This document shows positions 49,459-62,274 of a stretch of DNA of 64,000 bases, in pieces. A program made the translations under genes and the position numbers. Position 1 is the first letter of the stretch; the number at the start of each line of letters is the position of its first letter. This DNA is from Sarcocystis neurona (taxonomy: Eukaryota > Apicomplexa > Conoidasida > Eucoccidiorida > Sarcocystidae): assembly GCA_000727475.1 (NCBI GenBank), contig KL647292.1, forward strand, positions 1,887,186 through 1,951,185. Reading direction: 5' to 3'. The notes beneath the pieces are model-generated. The model had not been told where the DNA came from. It saw only the letters and a list, made by a program, of their open reading frames with translations, and did no database searches.

Positions 49459-49640
49459 CATCGACCCACGTGGCTACTCGTCTACCTGATGCGCCACTGG
49501 CACGTCCGTAGACAGAACGAGTGACAATGTATTCGACAAGGTGATGCTCTTGTAAAGACTGGACGCACTTACTAGCTATACTGACGACGTGTGCTGGTAC
49601 GTAAATACGATGGTCCAAATACGGGAAGTATGCATTACAT
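49459..49640 (-). CDS. Possible internal exon, gene unknown
   Basis: Minus-strand frame of about 58 codons ending at a consensus donor (GATG|GTAAGT; exon end 49459). Residue mix is protein-like (YLDHRIYVPAHVVSIASKC, then VEYIVTRSVYGRASG). The upstream boundary is only bounded by a stop near 49645. No family recognised. Confidence 0.35.
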
Positions 49641-51229
49641 ACACGTCATACACACGTTCACACTTACAGACACACGTTCGTGCACAGTTGCGGATTTAAC
49701 AGACTTCAGGACGCAGTGTATGGGTGCGGTTCACGCGGTTCTCCTCCACGAACAATTATCCCATCATTAGTCACATTTAATCCGTTTGAAAGCACACGTA
49801 GGCAACTGAAGCAACTGAAGTCGTTGAAGGTTCGTCGTAGATTGTTTCCGTAATTCCGGCGCCCTATATGGCACAGTCGCTCGCACGCCGCGTCTGTCTC
49901 TCTGTATTGCGCAGCCTCACAGTGCTTTATGCACTCAAAACTCTTGGTGGATCTCGTTGAACCTCGAGTACTAGCCGGAACCAGTTTCACGAGAGAGCTT
50001 TCTCTTCGAGCTCCCTTGTAGGTGTCTTCAAAACTTTGAGGAGGAGGTGGGTTAGCGCCCTTTGTACCTGCGTTTTCCTTGTGGAGCTTTCCAGAGCCTA
50101 ATGAAGCTGTTTCTCTTCCCTACTTTAGCTTGCAAATGCTACATAGGAACGTCTTTTCCGTAGCTAGCCAGCGAATTCCGCAGGACGTGCACGACGAGAC
50201 TCCATCCGGGTGTGTTGTCTTGCGGACGCCACCCTCCACAGGCAGAAGCCGCTACCGTCGGAAGGGAATACGGAGACACTGCTTGTAAATTCCATCCAGT
50301 TTTTCCTTTTTTGGTGTGCACACACTTTTTTAATACGATGATCGTATCAAGACAATTAACTCGCTGGATACAGGCCTGCGGACGAAGGAAAGAAAGGGGC
50401 AGGCACACCGGCATGCTATAGTATCCGCGGCGCGTTCCGTTGCTCCCGTTCCGCAAACAACTAAGTGATCCCGGAATGGCGTTTATTTGGCTGTTCGATT
50501 TTAGCTTGATCTCGCAACCTCAAAAATGGTGATCTATCACTCCCTGGCGTGTATGGCGGACATGCTCTCGTGTATTCTCCGGAGCTACATACAAGTGGTG
50601 CCCACGGGCCCCCCAGTGTTTACCTGGTGCGCACACACATTCACACTTAGACGCCGGAGCTTGTTGAACCCACTTCGCCTTTCTTTTTCGTCGTTCCCCT
50701 GAATGCACGTCTAAGCTTTTAATGCGCGATTGTCCAAGACATGTCGAGTAGTGCTAACTTTCTTTTTCATCTCCTGGGTTGTATGCGTACCGCTGCGGCT
50801 GGGGGTTGCCGCACATATGTATCATGTTCACGCAATGGTATGTATATGACCACACCACACTCCTCCCATCCTGTCTTCCTGTGTGCAACTCTTGTTTGTA
50901 GAAGTGTTCCTTCCAGTATGTCCACCGTTTAACGGCCTCGCTTTCAGGACCGCTCATGGGTGTAAGGATATCCCGCGAACTGCCTCCACCTGACACTTGT
51001 CCGCATGGCATTTGCTCTGGTTCACTTTTTTCCCTCTACCTTTACTTTTATGGCCTGTCGCGATTTCACTCTGCCCTTTGTGCGCGTCATGCCGTGAATT
51101 TCGTCTTCGTTTGCCCCCTTATATCACCCCTGTTTCCATTCCTGCGTCAACTGTCTTCCTCGCGGCATTCTTGACCTTCACCTGTGCCGCCTCTGGGTTC
51201 TTCATCTACTGCATGTTCTCGTGTCCACG

Positions 51230-54200
51230 ATGCCACTCCCGCCTCTCTGCGGCCCCGTCTTGTATGGGTCGACTATCGGCATTCGATCCACAATTGATAG
51301 TAATCCTCATCTTCCACCGTATTACATCAGTGTACCTGCTTCTTCCCGTGCCTCTGGACTCGTCACTTCATCACTTACCCGGTCTGCTGGAGGCCAGCGG
51401 ACGCCCCTGGATGATTCTCCTGCAGGAGGCATTACTAGCGCTTCTGCGGCCGTAACTGTAGCATCCACGCCGTCGCCATTTGCCTCTTCACCTGCGCAGG
51501 CAGAGAGAGAAGAACAGGCAACCAAGCATTTCCCGCGACTACTTCCTCTCAGCTGTTGCACAAATCACCCCTACGGAGAGAGTGCTGCCTCTGAATTTTG
51601 CCTTCTCAATGCTGACTTTTCGGCATCAAAGTCTGTGTGTGAATATGATGAGGTCTTCCTGGTTGGTGGTCCGTCTCTGCGTGACTTCCTTCTTCCTTCG
51701 CAGCAGCAGCCTCCTTCATCGCTAAGACGCGGCTGTGGCGTCTCCGCGCAACCGCACAAGAGTGATGCCGGCAGCAGTGCAGCGCGACGAGCACAAGCAG
51801 CCGCAGCAGATCGACGAACAGGTCACCTGTTGTGGGTGGTCTGCTGCCCCAGTAAAACAGAGCTCCACGAGCAACAGCAGCAGCAGCGACAGCAGCGCTC
51901 ACCGCCTCTTCCCCATCTTCTGGGACGTAACGAGGTACTCGTACCGGAGAGGAAAGGTAGTGGCAAGCAGCAGCAGCAGCCTGCAGAAGATGAAGAGCCT
52001 GTTCGCGTAAAGAGCGTGGTCTGCGCAGACTTCAAGCAGCTGCAACAGGCAGTGGATAGCCACTGCAGATGGCGTGTCCTCCGTCACAGCGGTATCCTAA
52101 CGCTGCGACACGACACAGCACACAGCACCTCCGCGGCAGCAGCAAAAACACAGCAGCAGCACACGCAGGCGACAGCCTTCAATACCGCTGCAACAGACGA
52201 AGGTGCTGCCGTAGGTGCTCCGCTGCGGTGGGATGAAGAAGTGTATTTTCAAAACGTACGCAACGGCTGCTACCTTTCCCTGCATCAGGATAAACAGCGG
52301 CCGTGGAATGCGGAGATTGTCGCCCTTTCTTCAGCTGCGGCTGCGGTGGCGACAACAGCGGCAAGAAGATCGCTGCCTTCGCCGACGGGTGTTGCTGCAG
52401 TTGCTGATGGCGCTCTCGCTACTCGGCAAGTTGCCGGGCAGCAGACGCGCTTGCTGCAAGGCCGAGCTGCTGCAGCGGCACCTGCGGCTGGATCTGCTTG
52501 TTCTGCAGTAGCAGGAGGGGAGCGGGAAACCGCTGCCCCAGCAGCAGCAGCAGAGCAGAAATACAGCAGCTGGCGACTGGTATTGTCCGGCATCGCCGCG
52601 TCCCCGTGGTGGAATCGGCAGTACGCATGCACGCTGATGGCCCCTACGGAGATCGACGATTGCTTGCTGAGACGGGAAACCCTGAACGGCGTCTTTATTG
52701 CAGCCTACTTGGAGGCAGCGGACACGCCGTTTGTGTCTCCTCCCCTTCGACGAACAGCCGGAGCGAGAGAAGCAGCAGCAGGAGGCGGGGGGGCAGCCTG
52801 GTGGTTGCAGCAACGTCAGGTGCTGGCGCTGTCGCCATACACGAGCTGCTGCAAGGTCCACGTTAATCAAGAACCTGCAGGAGGCGGTGGAAGCAGTGCT
52901 GCACGCGCTGCAGCTGCTTCTGCAGAGAAGAGTCGCACCAACATCAGCGGCAGCAGCCAGCAGCCGCCGTTGCAAGGAGGAGGTCCGGCGTCCCTATCAG
53001 AGAGCTGGCGACAGGCCAGTGTCTTTGGGCAGCAGCAAGTGGGCGAGAACGAGTGGGTGATGCGACGGCTGCAGAGGGACTGGAAATATTTGCCGCGGGA
53101 AGTGAAGGAGCGCTTCCTGCTGGAGGATCTGCTGTTCTGTCTCTCAGGCATCGATGGCACGCTTGTGCGTGTCTTCGCTGTCCAGGACGCCTGCTGCTGT
53201 GTTGCTGCTGCTGCTTTTCACCACGCGTCCCCTAGCAGCAGCTGCAGCACTAGCGACAGCAGCAGGAGAGGCAGCAGCGGCACCAGCAGCAGCGGGGGCT
53301 GCGAACAGCTGCCGTGCTACTGTCCGCGGGCCCAGTACAGCAGCACTGGGACGACGCCGGTACATTGTTATAATAGCGTCAGAAGAGTTTTACCTGAGTT
53401 CCGCTCCTGGCTGCATCCCCTCTTGACAGGCGCTTCCTGCTGTGGCTCGGCCGAGGCAGCTGCTGCTGGCGCAGGATCGCAGCACCCAGGAGGCAGCTGC
53501 AGAGAGAGTTTTCAGTCGCTGTACATGCAGAGAGATTCTTCGGAGCGTGCTGCTGCAGAACTCTTGCATGCGACTGGTGGGAGTAGTGACGCCTTCTTCC
53601 CCTCACCAGAAGACTACGCCTTCTGTCAGATTTTGCCCTCACTGATGCCTGCGGCGTGCAGTCTGCGGCTGCTGCTGGTGTTCCTGGAGCTGGCGGGACG
53701 CAGCCAGAGCACCAGGAGCAGCAGCAGGAAAGTTTTCAGCAGCAACAGCAGCAATGCGGACCCATGCGCAGCGCATTGTGACGAGGGTGGGCGGCCTCGA
53801 ACACTTCCCGTCCGAGAGCGAGGAGCGCTGCAGCAGCGTGCAGCAGCTCGAGAGTCTCTTCCGTTTCTTCGCTGCTGCGACGGCGCAGCAGCGGACGCAG
53901 CAGCAAAAGCCACGTGCTGCGAGGCACGTGCCGAAGAGGAAGAAGAGGAAGAAGGAGGAGGAGAAGTGTTGGATGCTTTGTGTGTGGCTCTGAGAAAAGT
54001 CGTAGAAGAAATTGGTATGCAGGTGGGTGTATGGGAAGGAGAAGTCAGGCGTGGCCGCCTGACGCTGCAGGGACTCCGAGCGCAGCTCGGTCCCATTGCT
54101 CGTGCTGCCGCTGTTGCTGAGCAAGTTGCTCGACTCGCCTTCGGCAAACGAGGAGGCTCGATCCTAAATGCGATCGAAGAAGTGCAGAAAAGCATTCCAT

Positions 54201-57200
54201 GTAATGATAGCAGTCAAGAAGTCTGTCGCTTCCTCTTTGAAAAAGCGGCTGCTCCTCTCGTCGGCATGGTTCTGAAATGGATCTACCGCGGCAAAGTCGT
54301 AGACCCCTACGATGAGTTCTTCATCGTGTACGAAGACGCACAGGAACTCTGCTGCCCTCCTGCTGCTCCTCTCCCGCTGCTCTTCTCTCGCTGGCGCTGC
54401 TCTCCTGCTGCTCGTCTGCTGCTGCTGCTACTCTCCTGCTGATGCTACTGTCCTGCTGCTCCTCTCCCGCTGCTGCGACTCTCCTGGTACTCTTCTCCAG
54501 CTGTTGCTACTCTCCTGCTGCTGCGAGTCGGGCAGTGTTGTGCCCCTCGTCTACTGCTGCGACTGCTCTTCTGCTCTCCTCCTGGTGCTACTTTGGTTGT
54601 GTTACTGCCGCTGCTGCTGACGGCGCTACTGCTGTTGCTGGAGCTCTGTGTCGCTGCTGCTGGTAGTCCTACCCTATCGCTCGTGTTGGAACTGCTCCTG
54701 CTGCTGCTGCTGCTGGCGTTGCGAATGCTGCGGCGCTGCTGCTTGTGCTGCTGTCGGTGTACGACCTGCGCAGCTGTTGGACGTGGGACATGTTGAAATG
54801 CGCAGCACGCGCGCATGCGGGGGAAGCTTGTGTATCGCGACTTTCTTCCACTCTTGTAAAAAATCACGAACTTACGCATCCACGTTTGCAGTCACCGTGC
54901 GTGCCCAGACAGTCAACCAACTAATGCAAACGCACATCTCTCTCTTCACAAATATCTCTGCATTCCACGTGTACACAGCTCTGGATATCACTTGGCCTCG
55001 CTGCACACTGCTGCTCTGCAGCATGTGCGGATATATATATATATATATATAAATACGTGCTTTTATTACTGGGGCTGTTTCAGACTCATTTTGCATTCTG
55101 CTGCTGCTGCGGCTACTTCCTTCATTCACTCTTTGCTGCTATTGTTACAGCAGAAGGTGATACCTTGCCTGCGGATAGTGGCGCTCCTCCGACTCGTCTT
55201 CGTCTGCGGCTGCTGCTGCTGCTTCTTCGGCAAACTCTTCGTCCGTATTCCTGCTGCTGTACTACGAATTGTTTTTCTCGTGCTGTTGCTGGTACTGTAA
55301 GCTGCTTGCCCTGCCGGTGGTGCTTCCACGCGTAGCCCTGCTCCCGGCTGTTGTTGCTGCCGTTAGCACAAGAAGTTTTTTCTTCTTGCTGCTCCTGCGA
55401 CGTCGACTATGAATTGCTCTTCCTTGCCGCTGCTGCTGCTGCTGGTGCTGCTACGTCAACTTCGAATTGCTCTTTCTTGCCACTGCTGCTGCAGCAATCA
55501 CTACAAGGAGTTCTCTCTTGCCCGATTTGTGTCTGCTGTTATGAGTTGCTTCCGTTTATGCTGGTGATGCTACAGCAGCTACTATGACTGGTTCTTTCCT
55601 ATTGGTGCTGCCGTTGGTACGCGTAATCTTCTCGTGCTGCTGGGGAGGGCATATTCCGGCGGTTCATCTCGCGAGCTGTTTGCAGTGCCCATTGTTTTTT
55701 TTCGGCAGAGAGAATGCGACCGTTGCAGCGGAGGGCGAGCCTGTAGCGTGGCGAAGCGGGTGCGGCAGCACCTTTTCGGCGGAAGGGCAGCTGCAGCAGC
55801 GACTGGTGTGGAGCAACAACAGCACAGACCACCAGCAGCAGCAGCAGCAAATTCTGATGCTGCAGAACTGCCTGGACTGGTGGGAGCAGCGCTTCGTACT
55901 TGTGTCCCAAAGAATCCCGTCCTTTTTAAAATTGCATGCGCGAGATATTCTTCATGCTGGCATGTATGTCTACGTCCTCAAGAGCTGCAAGTGGGTAAGC
56001 TGTGAGCACGTCGCCAGCGACTCTCGCCTCAAGAGGCAGCAACAACAAAGAACAACAGCAGCAGCAGCAAGCACCTACAGCGACAAGAAGCTGCTGAGGC
56101 AGCCGGAAACAGCAGCGACAGCGAGTAGCAGCAGCGGGCGCAACAAGAACGGGCAGCCGCAGAGCAGAAAACTCTCGCAGCAGCACGACGTGCAGCGACA
56201 GCGCTAGCAGCAAGAAGCAGCGGTGGCAACAAGAAGCAGCAGCTGGCCTGAACAGGATCAGCACAGGCCATCACCTACACAAATCGAAATACGCAGAAAG
56301 CAGGGCATGTACAGACATTTTTCTAAAGCACATTTGCTTCTTTCTGCGTCTCTTTCGGGGTTGCGTAAGTCAGCGTACGTCTCTCTCTGTATACACACGT
56401 GTACGCGTGTACACATTGCTTTGTTTGAACAGGGAGAACTATCCGCTACACTACGTATATGGTGACTTCTGCCTTCCTAAAGAGCGACAGGTGTACAAGG
56501 ATCCAGACACGCTACTGTATTTATATACACAAGCGTATATCCAGAAAGAAACGTGTATATATATATGTATATATATATACATATGTACATACATATATAT
56601 ATATATACATATACTTATACATATGTATATGTATATAGCCGTGTATGTAGACACGTGTATATCAAGAAAGAAACGTATATTTATGTGTATATATATACAT
56701 GTATACATACCCAGGTAGATATAGTTGTAGCGTAGGTAATACTATGCGTATATACATCAATGTATTTCCTCTGCGCATGTATATTGGTAGGATAGTGCTT
56801 TTTACATCCTGGTGATCGTGTGTGTGTCCGCCAGTTTATCTACACGAATAGAGGACTACGTACACATGTATACCCATCTGTTTACTACACACACATGTAT
56901 ATCCATCTGTTTACTCGCAGGTAAGTGAGTAGACCCGTATTATATGCGTCCCGTGTCTCAAGGCGTTACAGCCATGTTTCGCGCTGCCACTTTTTCCCCG
57001 TTGCTCTGTACCGAACACTTCTTATTCTCAGTCTACCTGCGCATGCATGTGGCCCTTGCTACCCTCCCGCTGGCCACGCGTCTACAGGAACGTGCGCATC
57101 TGTGACTGCTGCTTGGTCTTGCACCCAGCAGCAGCTACTTAAAAAATATTTTCACATAAAGGGTATGTGGGGGAGTATCGGGTGCTGTGCTGCCGCTGCC

Positions 57201-60200
57201 GTGCAGGTGCTGCTGCGTGCGTGTTGGCTGCGACTGCATATGCGGCTGCTGCTGCATGTGTATTGGCTGCTGCCGCTGCATGTGTGTTGGCTGCTGCTGC
57301 TGCATATGTGACTGCTGCTGCTCTTGCTGCAGCCCTTGCATCCTTCGGACTTCAATTTGAGGAAAACACCGCTGCCGCCTCAGCTGCTGCTGCCGGTGGT
57401 GCCACGTGCATGCGTCCGAGCGTCGAGAGGGTTGATGCAGCTGTTTTTTTCTCCGCTGCAGCTGCTGCGAACTTTCGACTTGCTGCATGCGTTTTTCTTG
57501 GGCGGCAGAGGAGATTTTTTCCAGTCCTTCTTCGACCACGCGGCAGCCACCACTCCTGCTGCTGCTGCCGTGGCTGGGGGAGCTGCTGCTGCTGCTGCGG
57601 ATGGCCCTCTGGCGACAGCGGCCAAAACGTCTGCAGCAGCTCCGCTGCTTCCTCCGCTGCTGCTGCTGCGACAAAGAAACAGCAGCAGCAGCCCTCTTAG
57701 TATCACCAACAGCAGCAGCAGCACAAAGCATACGCTCTTGCTGCAGGTGGCCAGCCTGGAAAACAGCATGCAGCAAGCTATTCGCTCTGTGGGAGCTGCA
57801 GCTACGCAGGGTGGCACCGGGCGCTTTGACGGGTCAGCTGCTTACCAGGAAAGGATAATAAATTCTCCAGTCCTACGTGTAGTTTATAGAGAGAGACGGT
57901 CGAGATTGAATGTCGGCAGTCATGTCCACACATTAATTGGGGAGCTTACGCACATGTTAACATATATGCACATACATAAGTGTACAGTAGGTGTGATCAC
58001 CGCATACATATCTGTGTTTATACTAGGAGGATACATATGTATACGTCCGCCAACATATATACACATACATATATACATATATGTATAGATAGATAGATAG
58101 GTAAACGTCGAAATATGTCTGTGTGTATGTCTATCCATACATCTATATATATATGTATACACGTACACAGACATGCATGCGACAATATCTATATATAGTC
58201 CAGTAACTTGCGAGAGTCTCTGATATATTCTTGTGTCCACATACGACAGACAAAAGAAAAATCAAGCTGTTTCTCTGTTCTTTCCTCTCTGCAGCACCTA
58301 TACGTGTGCCATGTGTATACATTTCTATAGATGTATATATATATGTATGTGTACGTAGTGGATCGTGAAGTATATCAAAAAGTGTGTACCACTCTCTGTT
58401 TTTGTGTCCATAGGGATGATGAGGGAAGATACATAAGCAGGTGCCTACTGGTCTGCGTCTATATGCAAGGCTACCTACATATTTATATATATATATGAAT
58501 GTCTATATATTGAAAGACGAGCATTGTTGACCACGGGTGCGTATATCTCCGTGTTTGTCGTGGAGATTCTGCTAAACGGAACACCTACTTTCGAAGCATT
58601 CCTTATTCATATGCGCAGTATCAAATACGTGTCCATATAAATATATCTACGTATCTATGTGTAGGCAGACGCAGGGGGACGGTCACCTATTTAGATGGAT
58701 ATGTCCACACGTATACGTATACGGACAAGTCTCACGCAGCACTGCACGGTTCGTTTGTCTTCCTGTACATAGCGGAATTTTCCGTGCGGGGTGGCGTGGA
58801 GAACAGAAGGAGAAAGTGCAACCGCGTGAAGGCGAGGGAAAACAGAAGTTTTCTGCTGCACACGGCAACGTCCGAGGCGGGGGGCAGCCCCAGCGTCAGA
58901 AAACAGCAGCAGCAGCGGCAGGAAGTAACCGCAGCGGCAGCAGGAGACCGCAGCAGAGTCTCCGTCGCGTGCTCCACGTCTACATTCAGAAGACTTGAAG
59001 AGTTGTCGCATCGAGACGTAGTAGGCGACGCTGACGTGCTCTTCGGTGGAATTCATTTTCTGCGTCGGGGGGGGGGCTGCGGAAGAAAAAATTCAACTTC
59101 TGCGTCAATCTGTTGACCCCCCGCTGTAGTGACAATGCGATAACAATCAGTTTCAGAATGTAATGCTCGATCGTGAACACCTGTATATATATATGTGTAC
59201 ACGCCTACATATGTATAGGTGCATATATATATATATGCATATTAGACATATGTATAGATAGACGTTTGTGCATGTACGTGCGTGTACGCACATCAGTACG
59301 TATCTGTGGAAATGGCATCTATGGATACAAGCATATATGCACTGCATGTATGTATATATATATATGTATGCATTTCGTACGTATTGATATGTACATGTAT
59401 ATACATGTGTGCAGAGAAACACTGGGTAAATGTGTACATACACGGGGAGCATTTCATACATGTGCACGTATACGTATATACGTACTGCGTAGTCGAAGGT
59501 GGAGTTTCTCTCTTCTATTCGCTTCCCTTTTCCGCTTTGGTGTTCGTTGACGTTTGCTCCAGACTGAAGGATAAGCTGCTTTTCTTCATGCACCCGGTGG
59601 CGTCGTTGTGCGAGGCGTCGCAGTTGCTGCTTAGAATAGAAGAGGGGGACAATTTGCTGCGACTTCTCGGCCTCGTTCCCTCGGCGGCAGCTGAGGAGCA
59701 GCAGCAGCAGCAGACTGCCGGTGCGAAGACAGCAGCGGTGACAAGGCCGTCTCTTCTCTACAAACCTACTTCTCCTTCCGGTACAGCAGTCTTCCTTGCT
59801 CTGCAGCAGTCGAACTGACCAGTGTGCATGCCCCCCCCGTCTTGGCGCGCAGATACACACACATCTGCTTGAACAACAAGAACTGACCGCGCCGCAGTCG
59901 CAAGAAGCAAAAAACCGAAAAGAAAAGGAAGAGAAGGGGGAGAACTACTACTTGTTGTAGTGAAAGTCTAGGAGCAGCAACAGCAGCATTACAGCAGAGA
60001 AAGAGGAGAGTAGTACGAGTTGACGAGTAGTAGTGGAGTGTCAGGAGTGCTCTTGGTAGTATTGCAGTTGTAAGGTCGCAGCATTAGTTGAGGAATATAC
60101 GCTAGAGCAGCACGAATATAGTAGTATGGTGCTACCTCTCGGAGAAGAATGATTAGTAATGTAGCAATAGGAGCAGTAGCAGTAATAGTAGTAGTAGCAC

Positions 60201-61191
60201 TAGTAGTAGTAGTAATAGTAGTAGTTGTAGTAATCGTAGTCTTAGTAGTAGTAGTAATAGTAGTCATCGTAATAGTAGTAGTAGTAATACAGTAATAGAT
60301 ATAACAATAGTCGTCGTCATAATAGTAGTCGTGGCAGTAGTAGTAGTAGGACACGTATAGTATCGGTTGCAGATAGAGAAGTGCCATTCGCTTTTGCGGC
60401 CGAAGAAAAAGACGAAGCACTCCTTTCTCGATATCGATGGGGTCTGCAGCAGGTACCCGCCTTTATCTTCTACGCGTGTATGTGTAGAGATCCGTGTGTA
60501 TGTGTGTGAGGAGGTTTATAGATATCCGTCCTTCTCCATGCACCGAAGTATCTGCAACTTTTCCTCTATCCTTCTACCTGCACGCGTCTCAATATGTTGC
60601 TACAAACAGCATCGATGTCCCGCGTAAGCGTCCCCTGCCCCTTGCTGTATGTGTCTCTTTCTGAAGGGATCCCCTTCTCTCTTTGTAGCTCCGTCTCTTC
60701 ATCAATACGTGCAGAGATCGCCCCCCGTACGTGTGTGAATGTGTGTGTGCATTTGAGTGGTTCTCTTTCGTCTTAGAAGAAGCTGGCAAGGAGGTGTTTT
60801 CTCCTGAGCCCCGGTAAAATAGGCGAGGAAAAGTTTCTCTGTAGCATTCGCTTCTTTTAACCTCGCCCACACATCTCTGTGTGTCTGTGTCTACTTGGCA
60901 ACATATACGGAGAACCTCCTTGTTGGGCAGAAGTTCGCACTCGTAGAGATCAAGCAGCGTGAGACCAGACGAGCAGCACAAGGAAAAGCTGGACATTTTG
61001 TTGTCGCTTGCTGGTGAAAGTGCTGCTACCCCAAGGAATCCTCGTTTGTACCCAGCGGGAAGAGAGAAACTTCAGAACAAAACGGACAGAGAGACAGAGA
61101 GAGAAGTTGCTGCTGCTAAATCGGCCGGCAAATGCATGCGGCTGGACGTTATGCTTCTTGTGCTGCTACGGTGGGTGGCGCCTTGCCAGGG

Positions 61192-61224
<33 letters not shown>

Positions 61225-62243
61225 TCCGCTGTTGGACTGCTGCTGCTAGCCGCCGCCGCTGTTCTCGGCCGCTGCGCGACGGCTGCTGGTGGCTCGCGGT
61301 GCTGCGAGTGATGCTGCTGCCACCGCCTCACGTGCACTGCGCCTCGCTGCACTTGTGCTGCTCCTGCGTGTATTCCCCGCTGCCGTTAGAAACGTTTTCT
61401 TTTCCTCTTGCTAGTGCGAACGCGGCTTCACGCTTTTTTGCTGCTGGTGTGGCTGCGTATGTCCGTGTGCCTTGGTGCTGCTCCTGCTATTGCGCGAGTC
61501 CGTAGTGACCTTCTCTAATGCTCCTGCTGCTGCTCCTGCTGCAGCTAATGTACCGCTGCTGCTGTTACTGCTGGTGCCGCAACTGCTGCGGCTCGCGCTG
61601 CAAGCAGGCTGCCTCCTGTATGTGACTGCTGCTGCCGCTTCTGGTATCGCTGTTGGCGTTCACGCGTGTGAGGGTGACCTGTTGCTGCTGCTATTCTTGC
61701 CGCCTGTTCTGAAGAAAATTTGCTGCTGCTGTCTTGTGGGGTGACGCAGACTGGCACCGGCGTCTCTGTCTCCGCTATCGCTGCGGCTGGCCTCTCTCCC
61801 TCATTTACAGCAGCAAAGCTCTCTGCAGCTACGAAACAATTTTTCGGCTGCTGCTGCACCTGCACCTCGCGCAGCGGCAGCTCAATCATCTGTGGGCGCA
61901 TCTGCATGCTTCCCGCGTGAGTCCCCGCACACGTCTATGGATGTGGGAAGATATACATACATATATATATATATATATGAAAGCAGATTTAGAAGTACAC
62001 ACGGCGGTACACTCCCATGTATACGCCCGCATACATAGAGGGACATGCTGGCCCGTGGATATATATTCGTGTATATATCCGGAAGGAGGGAGAGGCGTGT
62101 GTGCTCACACATTTACATGCGTATATGGGGTAGAAGACAGATGTCGATCAGCAGAGGAATTCTGGTGACGCCTCGTAGCTGCGCTCCATATAGATACGTA
62201 GGAAAGTATACACGTGTAGCATGCGCGCTGCTGGGCTCTTCGT

Positions 62244-62274
<31 letters not shown>

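Larger units (their letters stand above)
45196..51229. other. Region between divergent NHE and GCP2 genes
   Basis: It must hold the promoters of NHE (leftward) and GCP2 (rightward). No recognised gene. Exon-like segments with splice signals are listed separately at 47232-47397 (+) and 49459-49640 (-). Other open frames, such as + 46470-46665, - 48719-48982 and - 49706-49990, look protein-like but are unsupported. Simple repeats are nearly absent from about 45.7 kb on. Confidence 0.45.

Noticed and set aside
59989..60420. Thr/Tyr-rich minus-strand frame
   Set aside because: Translation of the TAG trinucleotide tract.
60589..60996. Minus-strand frame with a protein-like segment (LLDLYECELLPNKEVL)
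   Set aside because: Falls inside a GCP2 intron on the opposite strand. It has no start, homology or partner exon, so it was not listed as a gene.
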